DNA from: Rhizobium sp. 2MFCol3.1
GTDB lineage: Bacteria; Pseudomonadota; Alphaproteobacteria; Rhizobiales; Rhizobiaceae
Assembly: GCF_000377565.1 (NCBI RefSeq)
Contig: NZ_KB898353.1
Span: 186,001 to 250,000 of the forward strand
Length of the DNA: 64,000 bases
Direction of reading: 5' to 3'
Made by a program: the position numbers and the translations under genes. A model generated the notes under the pieces. The model did not search any database. It had not been told where the DNA came from and worked only from the letters and a program-made list of their open reading frames with translations. This document shows, piece after piece, positions 1-8,676 of the stretch (position 1 is its first letter; each line of letters begins with the position of its first letter).

Positions 1-977
1 TCTCCCTGCTCGAGCAGATTTTCGTCAAGAACGGCGTGTCCGAGCACAATGCCAAGATCCTTGCGGAAAATTGCGCAGGCTGCGAGCGTGACGGCTCACT
101 TAGCCACGGCGTCTTTCGCATGCCGGGCTACGTCTCGTCGCTGAACAGCGGCTGGGTCGATGGCAAGGCAGTCGCCGAGATCGAGGATGTCGGGCCGGCC
201 TTTGTGCGCGTCGATGCCAAGGGCGGCTTCACGCAGCCGGCGTTCTTCGCGGCCAAACCGCTGTTGATCGAGAAGGTCAAGACAAACGGCGTCGCGGTTC
301 TCGCCATCCGGCGCTCGCATCATTTCAGCGCGCTATGGCCTGATGTCGAGCCGTTCGCCGAAGAGGGCTTCGTGGCCCTCAGCGTCGTCAACAGCATGGC
401 CTGCGTTGTGCCGCATGGTGGCAAGAAGGCGGTGTTCGGCACCAACCCCGTTGCCTTCGCCTCGCCGCGCGCCGGTGCTGCTCCCTTCGTGTTCGATCAA
501 GCCTCGTCGGCCATCGCCCATGGCGATGTGCAGATCGCCGCGCGCGCCGGCCATGAGCTGAAACCCGGCATGGGGGTCGACCGCGACGGCCAGCCAACCA
601 ACGACCCGAAAGAAATCCTGGATGGCGGCGCGCTGCTTCCCTTCGGCGGACACAAGGGCAATTCGATCGCACTGATGGTCGAGATCCTCAGCGCCGCGCT
701 CACCGGTGGCTATTTCTCCGGCGAGTTCGACTGGAGCGGCCACAAGGGCGCGCAGACACCCTATACGGGCCAGTTCTTCGTCGTCATCGATCCCGCGCGC
801 GGCGGCAATGACGTGTTTGCCGAACGCGTTGCCGGCATCTGCGACCTCGTGCTGGAGGCCGGACAGGACCGGCTGCCCGGCGACCGCAGACATGTGACAC
901 GCGCTAAGGCGGAGCGGGACGGCATCCCCTTGTCCTTGGAAACCTACGGAAAGCTCAAAGCGCTCGCCGAAGGGTGA
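1..977 (+). CDS. Ldh2-family oxidoreductase, probable delta1-piperideine-2-carboxylate / pyrroline-2-carboxylate reductase (5' partial)
   Basis: The reading frame is open from base 3, so the gene starts before the window; about 324 residues are visible. It belongs to the malate/L-lactate/ureidoglycolate dehydrogenase fold family (NAD(P)H-dependent, cytoplasmic). The SHGVFRMPGY stretch near the visible N-terminus and the RSHHFSALWPDVEPFAEEG block match the reductases that reduce cyclic imino acids from D-lysine, D-proline or hydroxyproline breakdown; GTNPVAFASPR and PFGGHKGNSIALMVEIL are family motifs. The exact substrate cannot be read from sequence, and other members use malate or lactate. 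A strong stem-loop follows the stop codon. Confidence 0.8.
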   Translation, partial: SLLEQIFVKNGVSEHNAKILAENCAGCERDGSLSHGVFRMPGYVSSLNSGWVDGKAVAEIEDVGPAFVRVDAKGGFTQPAFFAAKPLLIEKVKTNGVAVLAIRRSHHFSALWPDVEPFAEEGFVALSVVNSMACVVPHGGKKAVFGTNPVAFASPRAGAAPFVFDQASSAIAHGDVQIAARAGHELKPGMGVDRDGQPTNDPKEILDGGALLPFGGHKGNSIALMVEILSAALTGGYFSGEFDWSGHKGAQTPYTGQFFVVIDPARGGNDVFAERVAGICDLVLEAGQDRLPGDRRHVTRAKAERDGIPLSLETYGKLKALAEG

Positions 978-1014
978 AGTGCCATAACCGACCCGGGCGG
1001 ATGCCACCTATGCC

Positions 1015-1053
1015 GAAAGCCCCCGACATCGCCAAACGATCTCGGGGGCTTTC
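1015..1053. terminator. Bidirectional intrinsic terminator
   Basis: Perfect 12-bp inverted repeat (GAAAGCCCCCGA / TCGGGGGCTTTC) with a 15-nt loop. It lies between the convergent reductase gene and the DoxX gene, so it can serve both strands. The flanking T-tract is short. Confidence 0.75.
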
Positions 1054-1093
1054 AATTTCAGAGGGCGCCTTCAGATGGCTGCCGCGGACAGGC

Positions 1094-1537
1094 TCAGCGC
1101 CCACTCTCCTCGCCTGCCTTGGCGAGACGAAGTGTCGGGCCTGAGGATGTGAGGCGAGCGACCAGTTCGTTCCTGGCAACGAACCAGAAGCCGCCGGCGA
1201 TTGCCATGTTCTTCAGAAAATTGACCGACTGCCCTGCCTGCTGCGCAGGTGCTGCCGCCCAGAACTGATGAAACATCAGCGCCGTCAGCACGGTATAGCC
1301 GGCAAGAAGGGTGCTGACGATCAGCAGATTGTAACCCGCTATGAAGACGATCGGCGCACCGAGCTCGAACGCGGTCACCAGATAGGCCATCAGCATCGGC
1401 ATCGGAAAGCCGAAATCGGTCAGGCGTACCGCGACCGCCGCGGGGTCCATCAGCTTGCCGACACCGCTGTAAAGGAAGAGAATTGATATCAGGATGCGAG
1501 CTGCCATGTCCATTCGACGAAGCGCTGCGGTGTTCAT
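1094..1537 (-). CDS. DoxX family membrane protein
   Basis: 147 residues with about four hydrophobic segments. The N-terminal pattern (ARILISILFLYSGVGKL) is typical of DoxX/TQO small subunit proteins, which are inner-membrane proteins of uncertain function, some linked to redox or thiol stress. It is a single-gene unit converging on the preceding reductase gene. A perfect inverted repeat (TTGTTA-T-TAACAA) lies about 170 bp upstream. The family is clear; the role is unknown. Confidence 0.8.
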   Translation of the reverse strand: MNTAALRRMDMAARILISILFLYSGVGKLMDPAAVAVRLTDFGFPMPMLMAYLVTAFELGAPIVFIAGYNLLIVSTLLAGYTVLTALMFHQFWAAAPAQQAGQSVNFLKNMAIAGGFWFVARNELVARLTSSGPTLRLAKAGEESGR

Positions 1538-1984
1538 GATGACGTTCCTTTTTGAATTCTGGACGCGGATTGACGCGTTTACTGGTTCGATCTGCCGGTG
1601 ATGGTCCGATTGCGTTCTAAGACCCGCGTCACAGCTTTCGTGTGGCGGCGGATGCCTCTTTCGTATCCCGACCTAGCGCATCATGAGATATATGTTTGCA
1701 ACAGATATTGTTATTAACAAACGAGTGATAGGCGTTGTCGAGTGGCCGCGTTCGATACCACCGGCTCGGCAGAGGTCTAAAAAATATGTTATTTATTTCA
1801 ATTTCTTACAGCACGTCGCGATGACTGAACCAGGCAGATCGCGCCAACAGGCCATGCCCCTTCGCGCCGATCACATTTCCGTTTAGTGCATCGGCCCTCG
1901 GCACCGTCTATTTTCGCCCGCGAGCGCGCGGGGGCGGCGATCTCTCTCGTCTTCGTCTTTCGCGCCGCAAGCAATGGAGCCTTC
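1538..1984. other. Intergenic region without a convincing gene
   Basis: 447 bp between the divergent DoxX and lipoprotein genes. An open frame at 1683-1886 (67 codons) has no ribosome-binding site and an implausible composition. A 13-bp palindrome lies at 1708-1720 in an AT-rich patch that could hold promoters for either gene. Nothing else stands out. Confidence 0.6.
1708..1720. promoter_or_regulatory. 13-bp palindrome, possible operator
   Basis: TTGTTATTAACAA has perfect 6-bp arms around a central T, in an AT-rich patch between divergent genes. No regulator can be assigned. Confidence 0.3.
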
Positions 1985-2452
1985 ATGAAGCCCTCGTTTA
2001 GACTGCCCGATACGATCCCCGATACGATCAAGGCCACGCGCACGGCAACGCCGCGGATCGCCGCCATGTGCGCCGTTCTCGTCGGCGCGTCCGCCTGCGT
2101 TTCTTCCACGAACGAGCCGGCGTCACGCGGACTGACGTCGCTGCAGGGACAGCCGCTCGCGAAGGCGACATCCCTGCTCGGCGAGCCCACCGGCGAGAAC
2201 CGGATTGGCGGCCGTCACACCGTCTACTGGCAGAAGAGCTACGCCGAACACTATGCGGCCCCGAGCGTCATCCGCACCGTGTCCGGCAAGGACGAGCAGC
2301 GCGCCGCCGAGGAAACCGAAAGCCTGAAGCTGAAGACGCGCAACCACACATGCACCGTCAAGCTTTCACTGGACAAGAACCAGATGATCAGCAACGCCGT
2401 CATGGATGGCGACCAGGCGGCCTGCGAAAGCCTGATGAAGCTCAGTTCCTGA
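1985..2452 (+). CDS. Small lipoprotein / secreted protein of unknown function
   Basis: 155 residues from the ATG at 1985; the frame is open about 100 bp further upstream but that part reads like non-coding sequence. After a basic N-terminus there is a hydrophobic stretch (IAAMCAVLVG) followed by ASAC, a near-lipobox, so the mature protein probably begins at that Cys, at about residue 38. The mature part includes SLLGEPTGENRIGG and VYWQKSY and two more Cys that could form a disulfide. It resembles small SmpA/OmlA-like or 'outer membrane assembly' style lipoproteins only loosely. No function can be assigned. Confidence 0.6.
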   Translation: MKPSFRLPDTIPDTIKATRTATPRIAAMCAVLVGASACVSSTNEPASRGLTSLQGQPLAKATSLLGEPTGENRIGGRHTVYWQKSYAEHYAAPSVIRTVSGKDEQRAAEETESLKLKTRNHTCTVKLSLDKNQMISNAVMDGDQAACESLMKLSS

Positions 2453-2605
2453 CGGCCTTGATCGCGTCAGTGGCAAGATCGACCGGCATCTTTGCTATTC
2501 GCCATTTTGATGTATTTTCTGCGGCATACGCCAGGCAACATCCGTTGCGAACGATAAGTGGCCCCGACATTGACTGATGAGATTGAAAGCGTCGGCAGCT
2601 TCTGC

Positions 2606-3085
2606 ATGCCGGAGATGATCGCCGCCGAAACAGGCAAGGTCCTCGCGGAGCAGGAAGCCTATCTCTTTCTGATCAGGGCGGCGGAAATCCTGAGCGCGCC
2701 TGTCGCCGATCTCTTCGCCGCCAACGGCATATCCGGCAAGCAGTACAATGCGCTGCGCGCGATACGGCGCGCCGGCGCGAACGGCGCAACGGTGAACGAG
2801 ATCCGCCACCAGATGACAGACCCGCGCGCCGATGTCACCCGCCTGATCGACCGCCTCGTGCGCGACCGCCTTGTCAAGCGCCGGAGCGACAAGAGCGACC
2901 GCCGCATCGTCCGCGTGATCCTGTCGGATACCGGCAAGCAGCTGCTCGCGAATATCGACGAACCGCTGCTCGACGTCCACCGGGCGCAATTTCGCCAGTT
3001 CGATACCACAGCGCTCGAGCAGCTGAAGGGCTTGCTGAAGAAGATCCATGTAGCAGCAGCCCCCGGGCAGTCATCCGATCAGTGA
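2606..3085 (+). CDS. MarR family transcriptional regulator
   Basis: 159 residues from the ATG at 2606; a GTG at 2558 would add 16 residues. The winged-helix DNA-binding domain covers roughly residues 35-120: a recognition helix region (TVNEIRHQMTDPRADVTRLIDRLV) followed by the wing (RSDKSDRRIVRVILSDTG), the usual MarR layout. These are dimeric repressors or activators that often respond to phenolics or oxidants. It converges on the OpgC gene (24-bp gap). No target is obvious nearby. Confidence 0.85.
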   Translation: MPEMIAAETGKVLAEQEAYLFLIRAAEILSAPVADLFAANGISGKQYNALRAIRRAGANGATVNEIRHQMTDPRADVTRLIDRLVRDRLVKRRSDKSDRRIVRVILSDTGKQLLANIDEPLLDVHRAQFRQFDTTALEQLKGLLKKIHVAAAPGQSSDQ

Positions 3086-3108
3086 TAGAACGCCCACTTG
3101 GTGGCCCT

Positions 3109-4227
3109 TTAGGCCATCCTCGCCTGGCTCTTGACTGCCCCCTTTGCCGTCTGCAAGCGCTGGGCGACGGCATATTGGATCGCCAGCCCCCCAATCAGCG
3201 TTGCGATATCGACCGCGGGCGAAAACACATAGGCGTCCCTTAGGACCTGCAGCGAAATGCAGACCAGCGAACCCCAGGCAAACACCGCAAGGCCCTGCTT
3301 TCCAAGCAACGACACGACATCAAGCTTGGCGCTGCCCGCGATGGTGCGGAACACGGCAATCTGCGAAATCACGTAGGCCAGCGCGAGAATATGCATCAGT
3401 CGCGGTAGCGGCAGGATGCCCTTTTCGAAGCCAACCAGAAGCGCCGGATGATCACCCCAGGCCGTCAGATCATAGTGCTGGCCCTGGATCACGAACATCG
3501 CAAAGCCGAGATAGGCGATCGCAACGGCCATCAGGGCTGGGCTGTAGCCCACAAAGGTCTCGCCTCTCTTGGCGGAAATGCCGGCGCACAAGCCGATGCA
3601 GTAGATCAGCTGCCAGGAGAACGGATTGAGGAACCAGGTGCCTTCGGTCGGGAAATTCGGGAGATTGATGTTGTTCCATCCGGCGACCGCCCAGATCGAT
3701 ACCGACACCGCGAGCAGCAGAACGCGGCTTCGTGAGGCCAAAGCGAGGAAGACAGGCGGTGCCGCGAGCAGTAGCATGTAAAGCGGCAGAATGTTGAAAT
3801 AGCCCAACTGATGCGTCATCCCGAGAACGCCGAGCGCCGTCGTCCACGGCGCTTCCAGGTAGGAAACCATGTTGACGCGTTCCGAAAGCGCAGTTGTGCC
3901 GAGGAAGTTATGACCCGCCATCAGGACGATGACAGCAAGCACCGTGGTCAGCAAATGAACGCTGTAAAGCCGGCCTGCGCGACGCAGGATACGAGCAACC
4001 GCATGAATGCGGTCGCGGGCATAGGCATTTGAATAGGCAAGACCGGCGGACATGCCGGACATCAGCACGAAAGCCTCGGCCGCATCCGAAAAACCGAAGT
4101 TCTTCGACGTGACGCCTTCCATCATGTTGCCGGGCACGTGGTTGATGAAGATCATCACCAGGGCCAGGCCACGGAAGAAATCAAGGCGCGGATCTCGGCC
4201 GGCCGTTGGAGCGGCAGGGTGCTGCAT
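3109..4227 (-). CDS. opgC: OpgC-family membrane protein (succinyl modification of periplasmic/cyclic glucans)
   Basis: 372 residues with about ten predicted membrane segments. The N-terminal DPRLDFFRGLALVMIFINHVPGN is the signature of OpgC/acyltransferase-3-like proteins, which in rhizobia and brucellae attach succinyl groups to osmoregulated periplasmic (cyclic beta-1,2) glucans at the inner membrane. The start MQHPAAP was chosen because it precedes the conserved block closely; ATGs at 4251 and 4272 are alternatives. It converges on the MarR gene and stands alone. Confidence 0.85.
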   Translation of the reverse strand: MQHPAAPTAGRDPRLDFFRGLALVMIFINHVPGNMMEGVTSKNFGFSDAAEAFVLMSGMSAGLAYSNAYARDRIHAVARILRRAGRLYSVHLLTTVLAVIVLMAGHNFLGTTALSERVNMVSYLEAPWTTALGVLGMTHQLGYFNILPLYMLLLAAPPVFLALASRSRVLLLAVSVSIWAVAGWNNINLPNFPTEGTWFLNPFSWQLIYCIGLCAGISAKRGETFVGYSPALMAVAIAYLGFAMFVIQGQHYDLTAWGDHPALLVGFEKGILPLPRLMHILALAYVISQIAVFRTIAGSAKLDVVSLLGKQGLAVFAWGSLVCISLQVLRDAYVFSPAVDIATLIGGLAIQYAVAQRLQTAKGAVKSQARMA

Positions 4228-4361
4228 GGTTAACTTGTCCCGCTGATTCATTGCTGTTGTCGATGAACCCACGGTAGCAACCGCTCGATGAAGCCTACAT
4301 GAACGAGCGGTTCACGTTTCCGACATCGACAGGCCGGACGCACAGCAAACAGAAGCGGCGA

Positions 4362-5114
4362 TCAGGCCGGCCAATCCTCGATGGCGATCTCGCCCGATGG
4401 CATCAGCTTGGTGCAGGCGAAATGCGAGAGCCTGTCGTGACGGATGACGGCGGCGGTCAGGCGACCGGTCCTGTAGGCTGCGGTATCGAGCGCGATGCGA
4501 TTGTCGTAAACCTCGGGGCGCAGCGAATTGGTGATCGTATGGCCGTGCACCACGATGTGATCGAAGGGATCGGCATGGTCGAGGAACCCTGCCCGTATCC
4601 ACCGGAGATCGTAATCCGTCTGTTCCGCCAGCGCGACCCCGGGGCGGATGCCCGCGTGGACGAAGCAGTAGCGTCCGATTTGCCGGTAGGTCAGCGCGTT
4701 GTTCAAGAGATCGATATGACCGGGGAATGCGTCGCGAATGTCCGCCGCGATGCCCTTGAAGTCGGGTACCGGCCGGCTGGAATAGGCGCTGACGGTTGCC
4801 ACGCCGCCCCAGTCCATCCAGTTGACGGCATCCTCAGGCGCAAGCTCCTCGCGCAGCAATGCGCGCAGGTAGAAGTCGTGATTGCCGAGGATCAGGGCCG
4901 AACCCGGATAAAGGTCGAGCGTCGAAGTGACGAGATCGAGTACTTGGGGACTGCGTGGCCCGCGATCAATCAGGTCTCCCAGGAAAAGCACGATAGGCTT
5001 CGTCGCACCCTTGTTCGCGACATCTGCGATGTGATGCAGCATGGTTTCGAGGAGATCGGCACGCCCATGAATGTCGGCGATGGCGTAGATCAAGGGCAGT
5101 GCATCGTCTGTCAT
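4362..5114 (-). CDS. Metallophosphoesterase (PPP-type serine/threonine phosphatase-like)
   Basis: 250 residues carrying the full metallophosphoesterase motif set in order: ADIHGRADLL (DxH), FLGDLIDRGP (GDxxDRG), LGNHDFYLRAL (GNHD), then VHAGIRPG and VHGHTI for the C-terminal metal-binding His. This is the bis-metal phosphatase fold of PrpA/PrpB and ApaH relatives; it could act on phosphoproteins or nucleotide pyrophosphates. The start MTDDALP at 5114 leaves a short N-terminus before the core. It is a single gene between opgC and nadC, and its target is unknown. Confidence 0.85.
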   Translation of the reverse strand: MTDDALPLIYAIADIHGRADLLETMLHHIADVANKGATKPIVLFLGDLIDRGPRSPQVLDLVTSTLDLYPGSALILGNHDFYLRALLREELAPEDAVNWMDWGGVATVSAYSSRPVPDFKGIAADIRDAFPGHIDLLNNALTYRQIGRYCFVHAGIRPGVALAEQTDYDLRWIRAGFLDHADPFDHIVVHGHTITNSLRPEVYDNRIALDTAAYRTGRLTAAVIRHDRLSHFACTKLMPSGEIAIEDWPA

Positions 5115-5225
5115 GCTGAGTCGATTCTCCCGCGCGGAGCGCAACCGCTCCGCCTGATGACAAGCATCTACGCCATGGCTCGGCCGCTCCGCAAGGTGAT
5201 GGGACGCATATAACGTCCCGCGGCC

Positions 5226-6071
5226 CTAGAGATAGTCGAGCCCGATATCGAGCACCGGGGCGCTGTGCGTGATCCAGCCGACCGACAGGAGGTCGACGCC
5301 AGAGGCGGCAATCTCGGCCGCGGTCGCCGGATTGATATTGCCCGACGCCTCCGTAATCGCCCGCCCCGCGACGATCTCCACAGCTTCACGCAGCTCACCC
5401 GGCGTCATATTGTCGAGAAGCACGGCGTCCACGCCGATCTCCATGACATCGCGCAGCTGTTCGAGCGTATCGACTTCCACCTCGATCTTGACCATGTGGC
5501 CGACGCCCGCCTTGGCGCGGCGGATGGCTTCGCCAACGCCGCCGGCGATCGCAACGTGGTTGTCCTTTATCAGCACCGCGTCATTGAGTGCGAAGCGGTG
5601 GTTCATGCCGCCCCCGGCCCGGACCGCGTATTTCTCCAGCGCCCTCAGCCCCGGCGTCGTTTTGCGGGTGCAGACGACCGACGCCTTGGTGGCCGATACC
5701 GCCTCGACGATCCCGGCGGTGACGGTGGCGATACCCGAGAGATGGCCGAGGAAATTGAGCGCAGTGCGCTCACCGGTCAAAAGCGCGCGCGACGGGCCTT
5801 CGATGGTCGCGATGATATCGCCGGGCTTGAGCGCAGCGCAGTCATCCAGGTGGCGGATCATCGAAACTGCGGGGTCGACGAGCTGAAAGGCGAGCTCGGC
5901 GGCATCGAGACCGGCGACGACGCCATGTTTGCGGCTGACCATGGCAAGCCGCGAGCGATGATCGGCGGGAATGACGGCCGTCGAGGTGATATCGCCGGCA
6001 AGGCCGAGGTCTTCCAGAAGCGCGTTGCGGATGGCCGGTTCGATGACGATGCGGGGAAGAGAAGCAAGCAT
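5226..6071 (-). CDS. nadC: Nicotinate-nucleotide pyrophosphorylase (carboxylating), quinolinate phosphoribosyltransferase
   Basis: 281 residues, normal length for NadC. It converts quinolinate plus PRPP to nicotinate mononucleotide, the third step of de novo NAD synthesis. Visible motifs: LLEDLGLAGDITS at the N-terminus, TGERTALNFLGHLSGIAT, CTRKTTPGLRALEKYAVRAGGG (active-site Arg and Lys residues) and the C-terminal ASGNINPAT barrel strand. The start at 6071 is the only ATG fitting the family; the frame is open further upstream but overlaps nadB. Fourteen bases separate it from nadB, so it is the last gene of nadABC. Confidence 0.97.
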   Translation of the reverse strand: MLASLPRIVIEPAIRNALLEDLGLAGDITSTAVIPADHRSRLAMVSRKHGVVAGLDAAELAFQLVDPAVSMIRHLDDCAALKPGDIIATIEGPSRALLTGERTALNFLGHLSGIATVTAGIVEAVSATKASVVCTRKTTPGLRALEKYAVRAGGGMNHRFALNDAVLIKDNHVAIAGGVGEAIRRAKAGVGHMVKIEVEVDTLEQLRDVMEIGVDAVLLDNMTPGELREAVEIVAGRAITEASGNINPATAAEIAASGVDLLSVGWITHSAPVLDIGLDYL

Positions 6072-6085
6072 GATGGTTTCACTCT

Positions 6086-7639
6086 TCAAGCGGTATGAGC
6101 AAGGGATTGCGGCGCCGACAGGTGCGCGGCTTCGAGAATGGACGTGAGGGTCATGGTGCGCCGCCGGGCATCGGCAAGCCGCAGCGGATAATCGGTGCGG
6201 GCATGGGCGCCGCGCGATTCCTCGCGCAAGGCGGCGAAGACGGCGATCGAGAGCGCAACGAGTGCTGGATCCGCCGACGGCCCGTCGCCCAATGCAAGCG
6301 GCAGCAGGCTGGCGATCACACCATCGATCGCGCCGGCATTGCGCAAGACGCCGAGGCCATGCGAGACGATGGGGCGGACCGCCGAGAGATCCGATGGGAC
6401 AGGCAGGCGCTCGGCGACGCATGGTCGAGCGACCGGTGCCGGTGTCGCGAGAATATCGCGGGCCGCCCGCATGCCCATCACCGCCGCCTCCAGCAGCGAG
6501 TTGCTGGCCAGCCGGTTGGCGCCGTGCAGTCCGGTCGATGCCGCCTCGCCCACGACCCAAAGGCCCTCGACCGTGCTGCGCCCATCGAGGTCGGTCGCCA
6601 CGCCGCCCATGTGATAGTGCACGGCCGGGCGCACCGGGATGGGCTCACGTGCCGGATCGAGCCCCGCCTGCCGGCAAAGCCGCGTGATCCCCGGGAAGCG
6701 GTCGGGGAATCTCTGCCCGAGCGCCTCGCGAGCATCGAGAAACACGCGACCACCTCTTCGGATCTCGGCGCTGATGGCGCGCGCGACAATATCGCGTGGC
6801 GCGAGTTCGGCACCGGGCTGATCTGCGAGGAAACGCTCGCGTTTCTCGTTGACGAGAATTGCGCCTTCGCCGCGCACCGCCTCGCTGATCAGGCCAAGCG
6901 GACGGCCGGCGGACCAGTTGGCGGCATTGAGGGCCGTCGGATGGAATTGCACGAATTCCATATCGGCCAGTTCCGCGCCGGCGCGAGCGGCAAGCACGAT
7001 GCCCTGGCCGTAATTGCCCGTCGGCGTCGTGGTCGCTTCATAGAGGCCACCAACCCCGCCAGTCGCCAGAACAATCCGTGTTGCGGGGATGATGGTGGCG
7101 CCCGCTGGCGTCGCGCAGAGCAGGCCGGACAACTTCCCATCCGTCTGCAGCAACCGTCGGACCTCGACGCCCTCGACCACAGTGATCGACGGCGTCTGCC
7201 GGACCCTTTCGACGAGCGCGCGCACGATCGCCGCACCCGATCCGTCTCCGGCGACATGCACGATGCGGCGGCGCGAATGGGCGGCCTCCAGCCCGAGCAG
7301 ATAGGCACCATCGGGGCCCCGGTCGAAATCCACGCCGAATGCCTCCAGCGCCGCGATCGCCCGCGGTGCATCGCCGAGGATTGCGGCTGCGGCATCGGCG
7401 TCGCATAATCCGTCGCCGGCTGCCAGCGTATCGGCAAGATGCAGCTCGACGCTGTCGTCATCGCCGAGGCTGGCCGCAATTCCGCCCTGCGCCCAGGCGC
7501 TCGATGTCTCCCCGCCAAGTCCGGCCCGCGTCAAAAGCACGACCGGCTGCGGCGCGAGCATCAGCGCGGTGATCAACCCGGCCAATCCGCTGCCGACCAC
7601 CGCGACATGTCCGGCGAATTGATCGAGATGCTCGGTCAT
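6086..7639 (-). CDS. nadB: L-aspartate oxidase
   Basis: 517 residues. An FAD enzyme oxidising L-aspartate to iminoaspartate, the first step of NAD synthesis. The N-terminal FAD-binding motif is [26 protein letters not shown] and the catalytic-region block VQFHPTAL are characteristic of the succinate dehydrogenase/fumarate reductase flavoprotein family; [15 protein letters not shown] and [16 protein letters not shown] complete the FAD site. Its start overlaps the nadA stop by four bases (ATGA), so the two are translationally coupled. Confidence 0.97.
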   Translation of the reverse strand: MTEHLDQFAGHVAVVGSGLAGLITALMLAPQPVVLLTRAGLGGETSSAWAQGGIAASLGDDDSVELHLADTLAAGDGLCDADAAAAILGDAPRAIAALEAFGVDFDRGPDGAYLLGLEAAHSRRRIVHVAGDGSGAAIVRALVERVRQTPSITVVEGVEVRRLLQTDGKLSGLLCATPAGATIIPATRIVLATGGVGGLYEATTTPTGNYGQGIVLAARAGAELADMEFVQFHPTALNAANWSAGRPLGLISEAVRGEGAILVNEKRERFLADQPGAELAPRDIVARAISAEIRRGGRVFLDAREALGQRFPDRFPGITRLCRQAGLDPAREPIPVRPAVHYHMGGVATDLDGRSTVEGLWVVGEAASTGLHGANRLASNSLLEAAVMGMRAARDILATPAPVARPCVAERLPVPSDLSAVRPIVSHGLGVLRNAGAIDGVIASLLPLALGDGPSADPALVALSIAVFAALREESRGAHARTDYPLRLADARRRTMTLTSILEAAHLSAPQSLAHTA

Positions 7640-8607
7640 ACCGCGAGCATCCTCTCGACCGCACGCCGCGCGTCGGCGGCGATCGCGGGATCGACGGTCA
7701 CCTCATGGAGATTGTTTTCCAACGCCTGGCGGATATTGCCGAGCGTGATGCGCTTCATGTGCGGGCAGAGATTGCAGGGGCGAATGAAGTCCACATCCGG
7801 GTGGTCGACGGCGACGTTGTCGCTCATCGAGCATTCCGTCAGAAGCACGACGCGAGCGGGCTTCTTGTCGCCGACATAATCCGACATGACCGCCGTCGAC
7901 CCGGCGAAATCGGCTTCCGCGACGACCTCCGGCGGGCATTCCGGATGCGCAAGAATGATGATGCCGGGATGCGCCTCACGCAGGTCGCGCACATCCTGCG
8001 CGTTGAAAAGCTCATGCACCTCGCAGTGGCCGTGCCAGGCGATGATCTCCACATTGGTCTCGCGCGCGACGTTCTGCGCCAGATATTCGTCCGGGATCAT
8101 CAGCACCTTCGGCACGCCGAGCGATTCCACCACCTTCTTGGCGTTGCCCGAGGTGCAGCAGATGTCGGACGCGGCTTTGACGGCCGCCGATGTGTTGACA
8201 TAGGTGATGACGGGAACGCCGGGATGGGCCTGGCGAAGAAGCGCGATATCCTCGGGCGTGATCGAATCCGCCAGCGAACAGCCCGCCGCCATATCCGGGA
8301 TCAGCACGGTCTTTTCCGGGTTCAGGAGCTTGGCGGTCTCGGCCATGAAGTGGACGCCGGCCAGCACGATCACATCCGCCTCGACATCAATCGCCTTGCG
8401 CGCCAGCGCCAGACTGTCGCCGACGATATCCGCGACACCGTGAAAGATTTCCGGCGTCTGGTAGTTATGGGCGAGGATCACGGCATTGCGCCGGCGCTTC
8501 AATTCGAGGATTGCCTCGACATCCGCCTGGTGGGAATGCCACTCGGCTTCAGGCATGACTCGGCGAACGCGCTCATAGAGCGACGACATGGAAATCGGCG
8601 AATTCAT
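7636..8607 (-). CDS. nadA: Quinolinate synthase A
   Basis: 323 residues. Condenses iminoaspartate with dihydroxyacetone phosphate to quinolinate using a [4Fe-4S] cluster. Candidate cluster cysteines appear in AGCSLADS, in the CCTSGNAKK region and in [22 protein letters not shown] and HPECPPEV are strongly conserved. It is the first gene of nadABC; two inverted repeats lie between it and the upstream nadQ gene, the expected place for repression of NAD synthesis. Confidence 0.97.
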   Translation of the reverse strand: MNSPISMSSLYERVRRVMPEAEWHSHQADVEAILELKRRRNAVILAHNYQTPEIFHGVADIVGDSLALARKAIDVEADVIVLAGVHFMAETAKLLNPEKTVLIPDMAAGCSLADSITPEDIALLRQAHPGVPVITYVNTSAAVKAASDICCTSGNAKKVVESLGVPKVLMIPDEYLAQNVARETNVEIIAWHGHCEVHELFNAQDVRDLREAHPGIIILAHPECPPEVVAEADFAGSTAVMSDYVGDKKPARVVLLTECSMSDNVAVDHPDVDFIRPCNLCPHMKRITLGNIRQALENNLHEVTVDPAIAADARRAVERMLAV

Positions 8608-8621
8608 TCTACTGCTCCCTT

Positions 8622-8640
8622 TATACTCGCAATGAGTATA
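8622..8640. promoter_or_regulatory. Operator-like inverted repeat upstream of nadABC, site 1
   Basis: TATACTC-GCAAT-GAGTATA is a perfect inverted repeat with 7-bp arms and a 5-bp spacer, 15 bp upstream of the nadA start. It is related to site 2 in its CTC...GAG core. Position and pairing suggest binding of the neighbouring NadQ-type regulator. Confidence 0.6.
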
Positions 8641-8654
8641 TCTCGGGCAAATAG

Positions 8655-8675
8655 ATATTCTCGATTCGAGTTTAT
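8655..8675. promoter_or_regulatory. Operator-like inverted repeat upstream of nadABC, site 2
   Basis: Nine-base arms (ATATTCTCG / CGAGTTTAT) around ATT, with 7 of 9 arm positions complementary. It ends one base before the nadQ stop codon. Its centre is 34 bp from that of site 1, about three helical turns, which suits co-operative binding. Confidence 0.5.
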
Positions 8676-8676
8676 G

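Noticed and set aside
1683..1886. 67-codon frame between the DoxX and lipoprotein genes
   Set aside because: No ribosome-binding site, AT-rich promoter-like DNA at its start, and no family resemblance.
6072..6560. Upstream extension of the nadC frame
   Set aside because: The extra 163 codons overlap nadB and resemble out-of-frame sequence; NadC proteins start near the MLASLPRI methionine.
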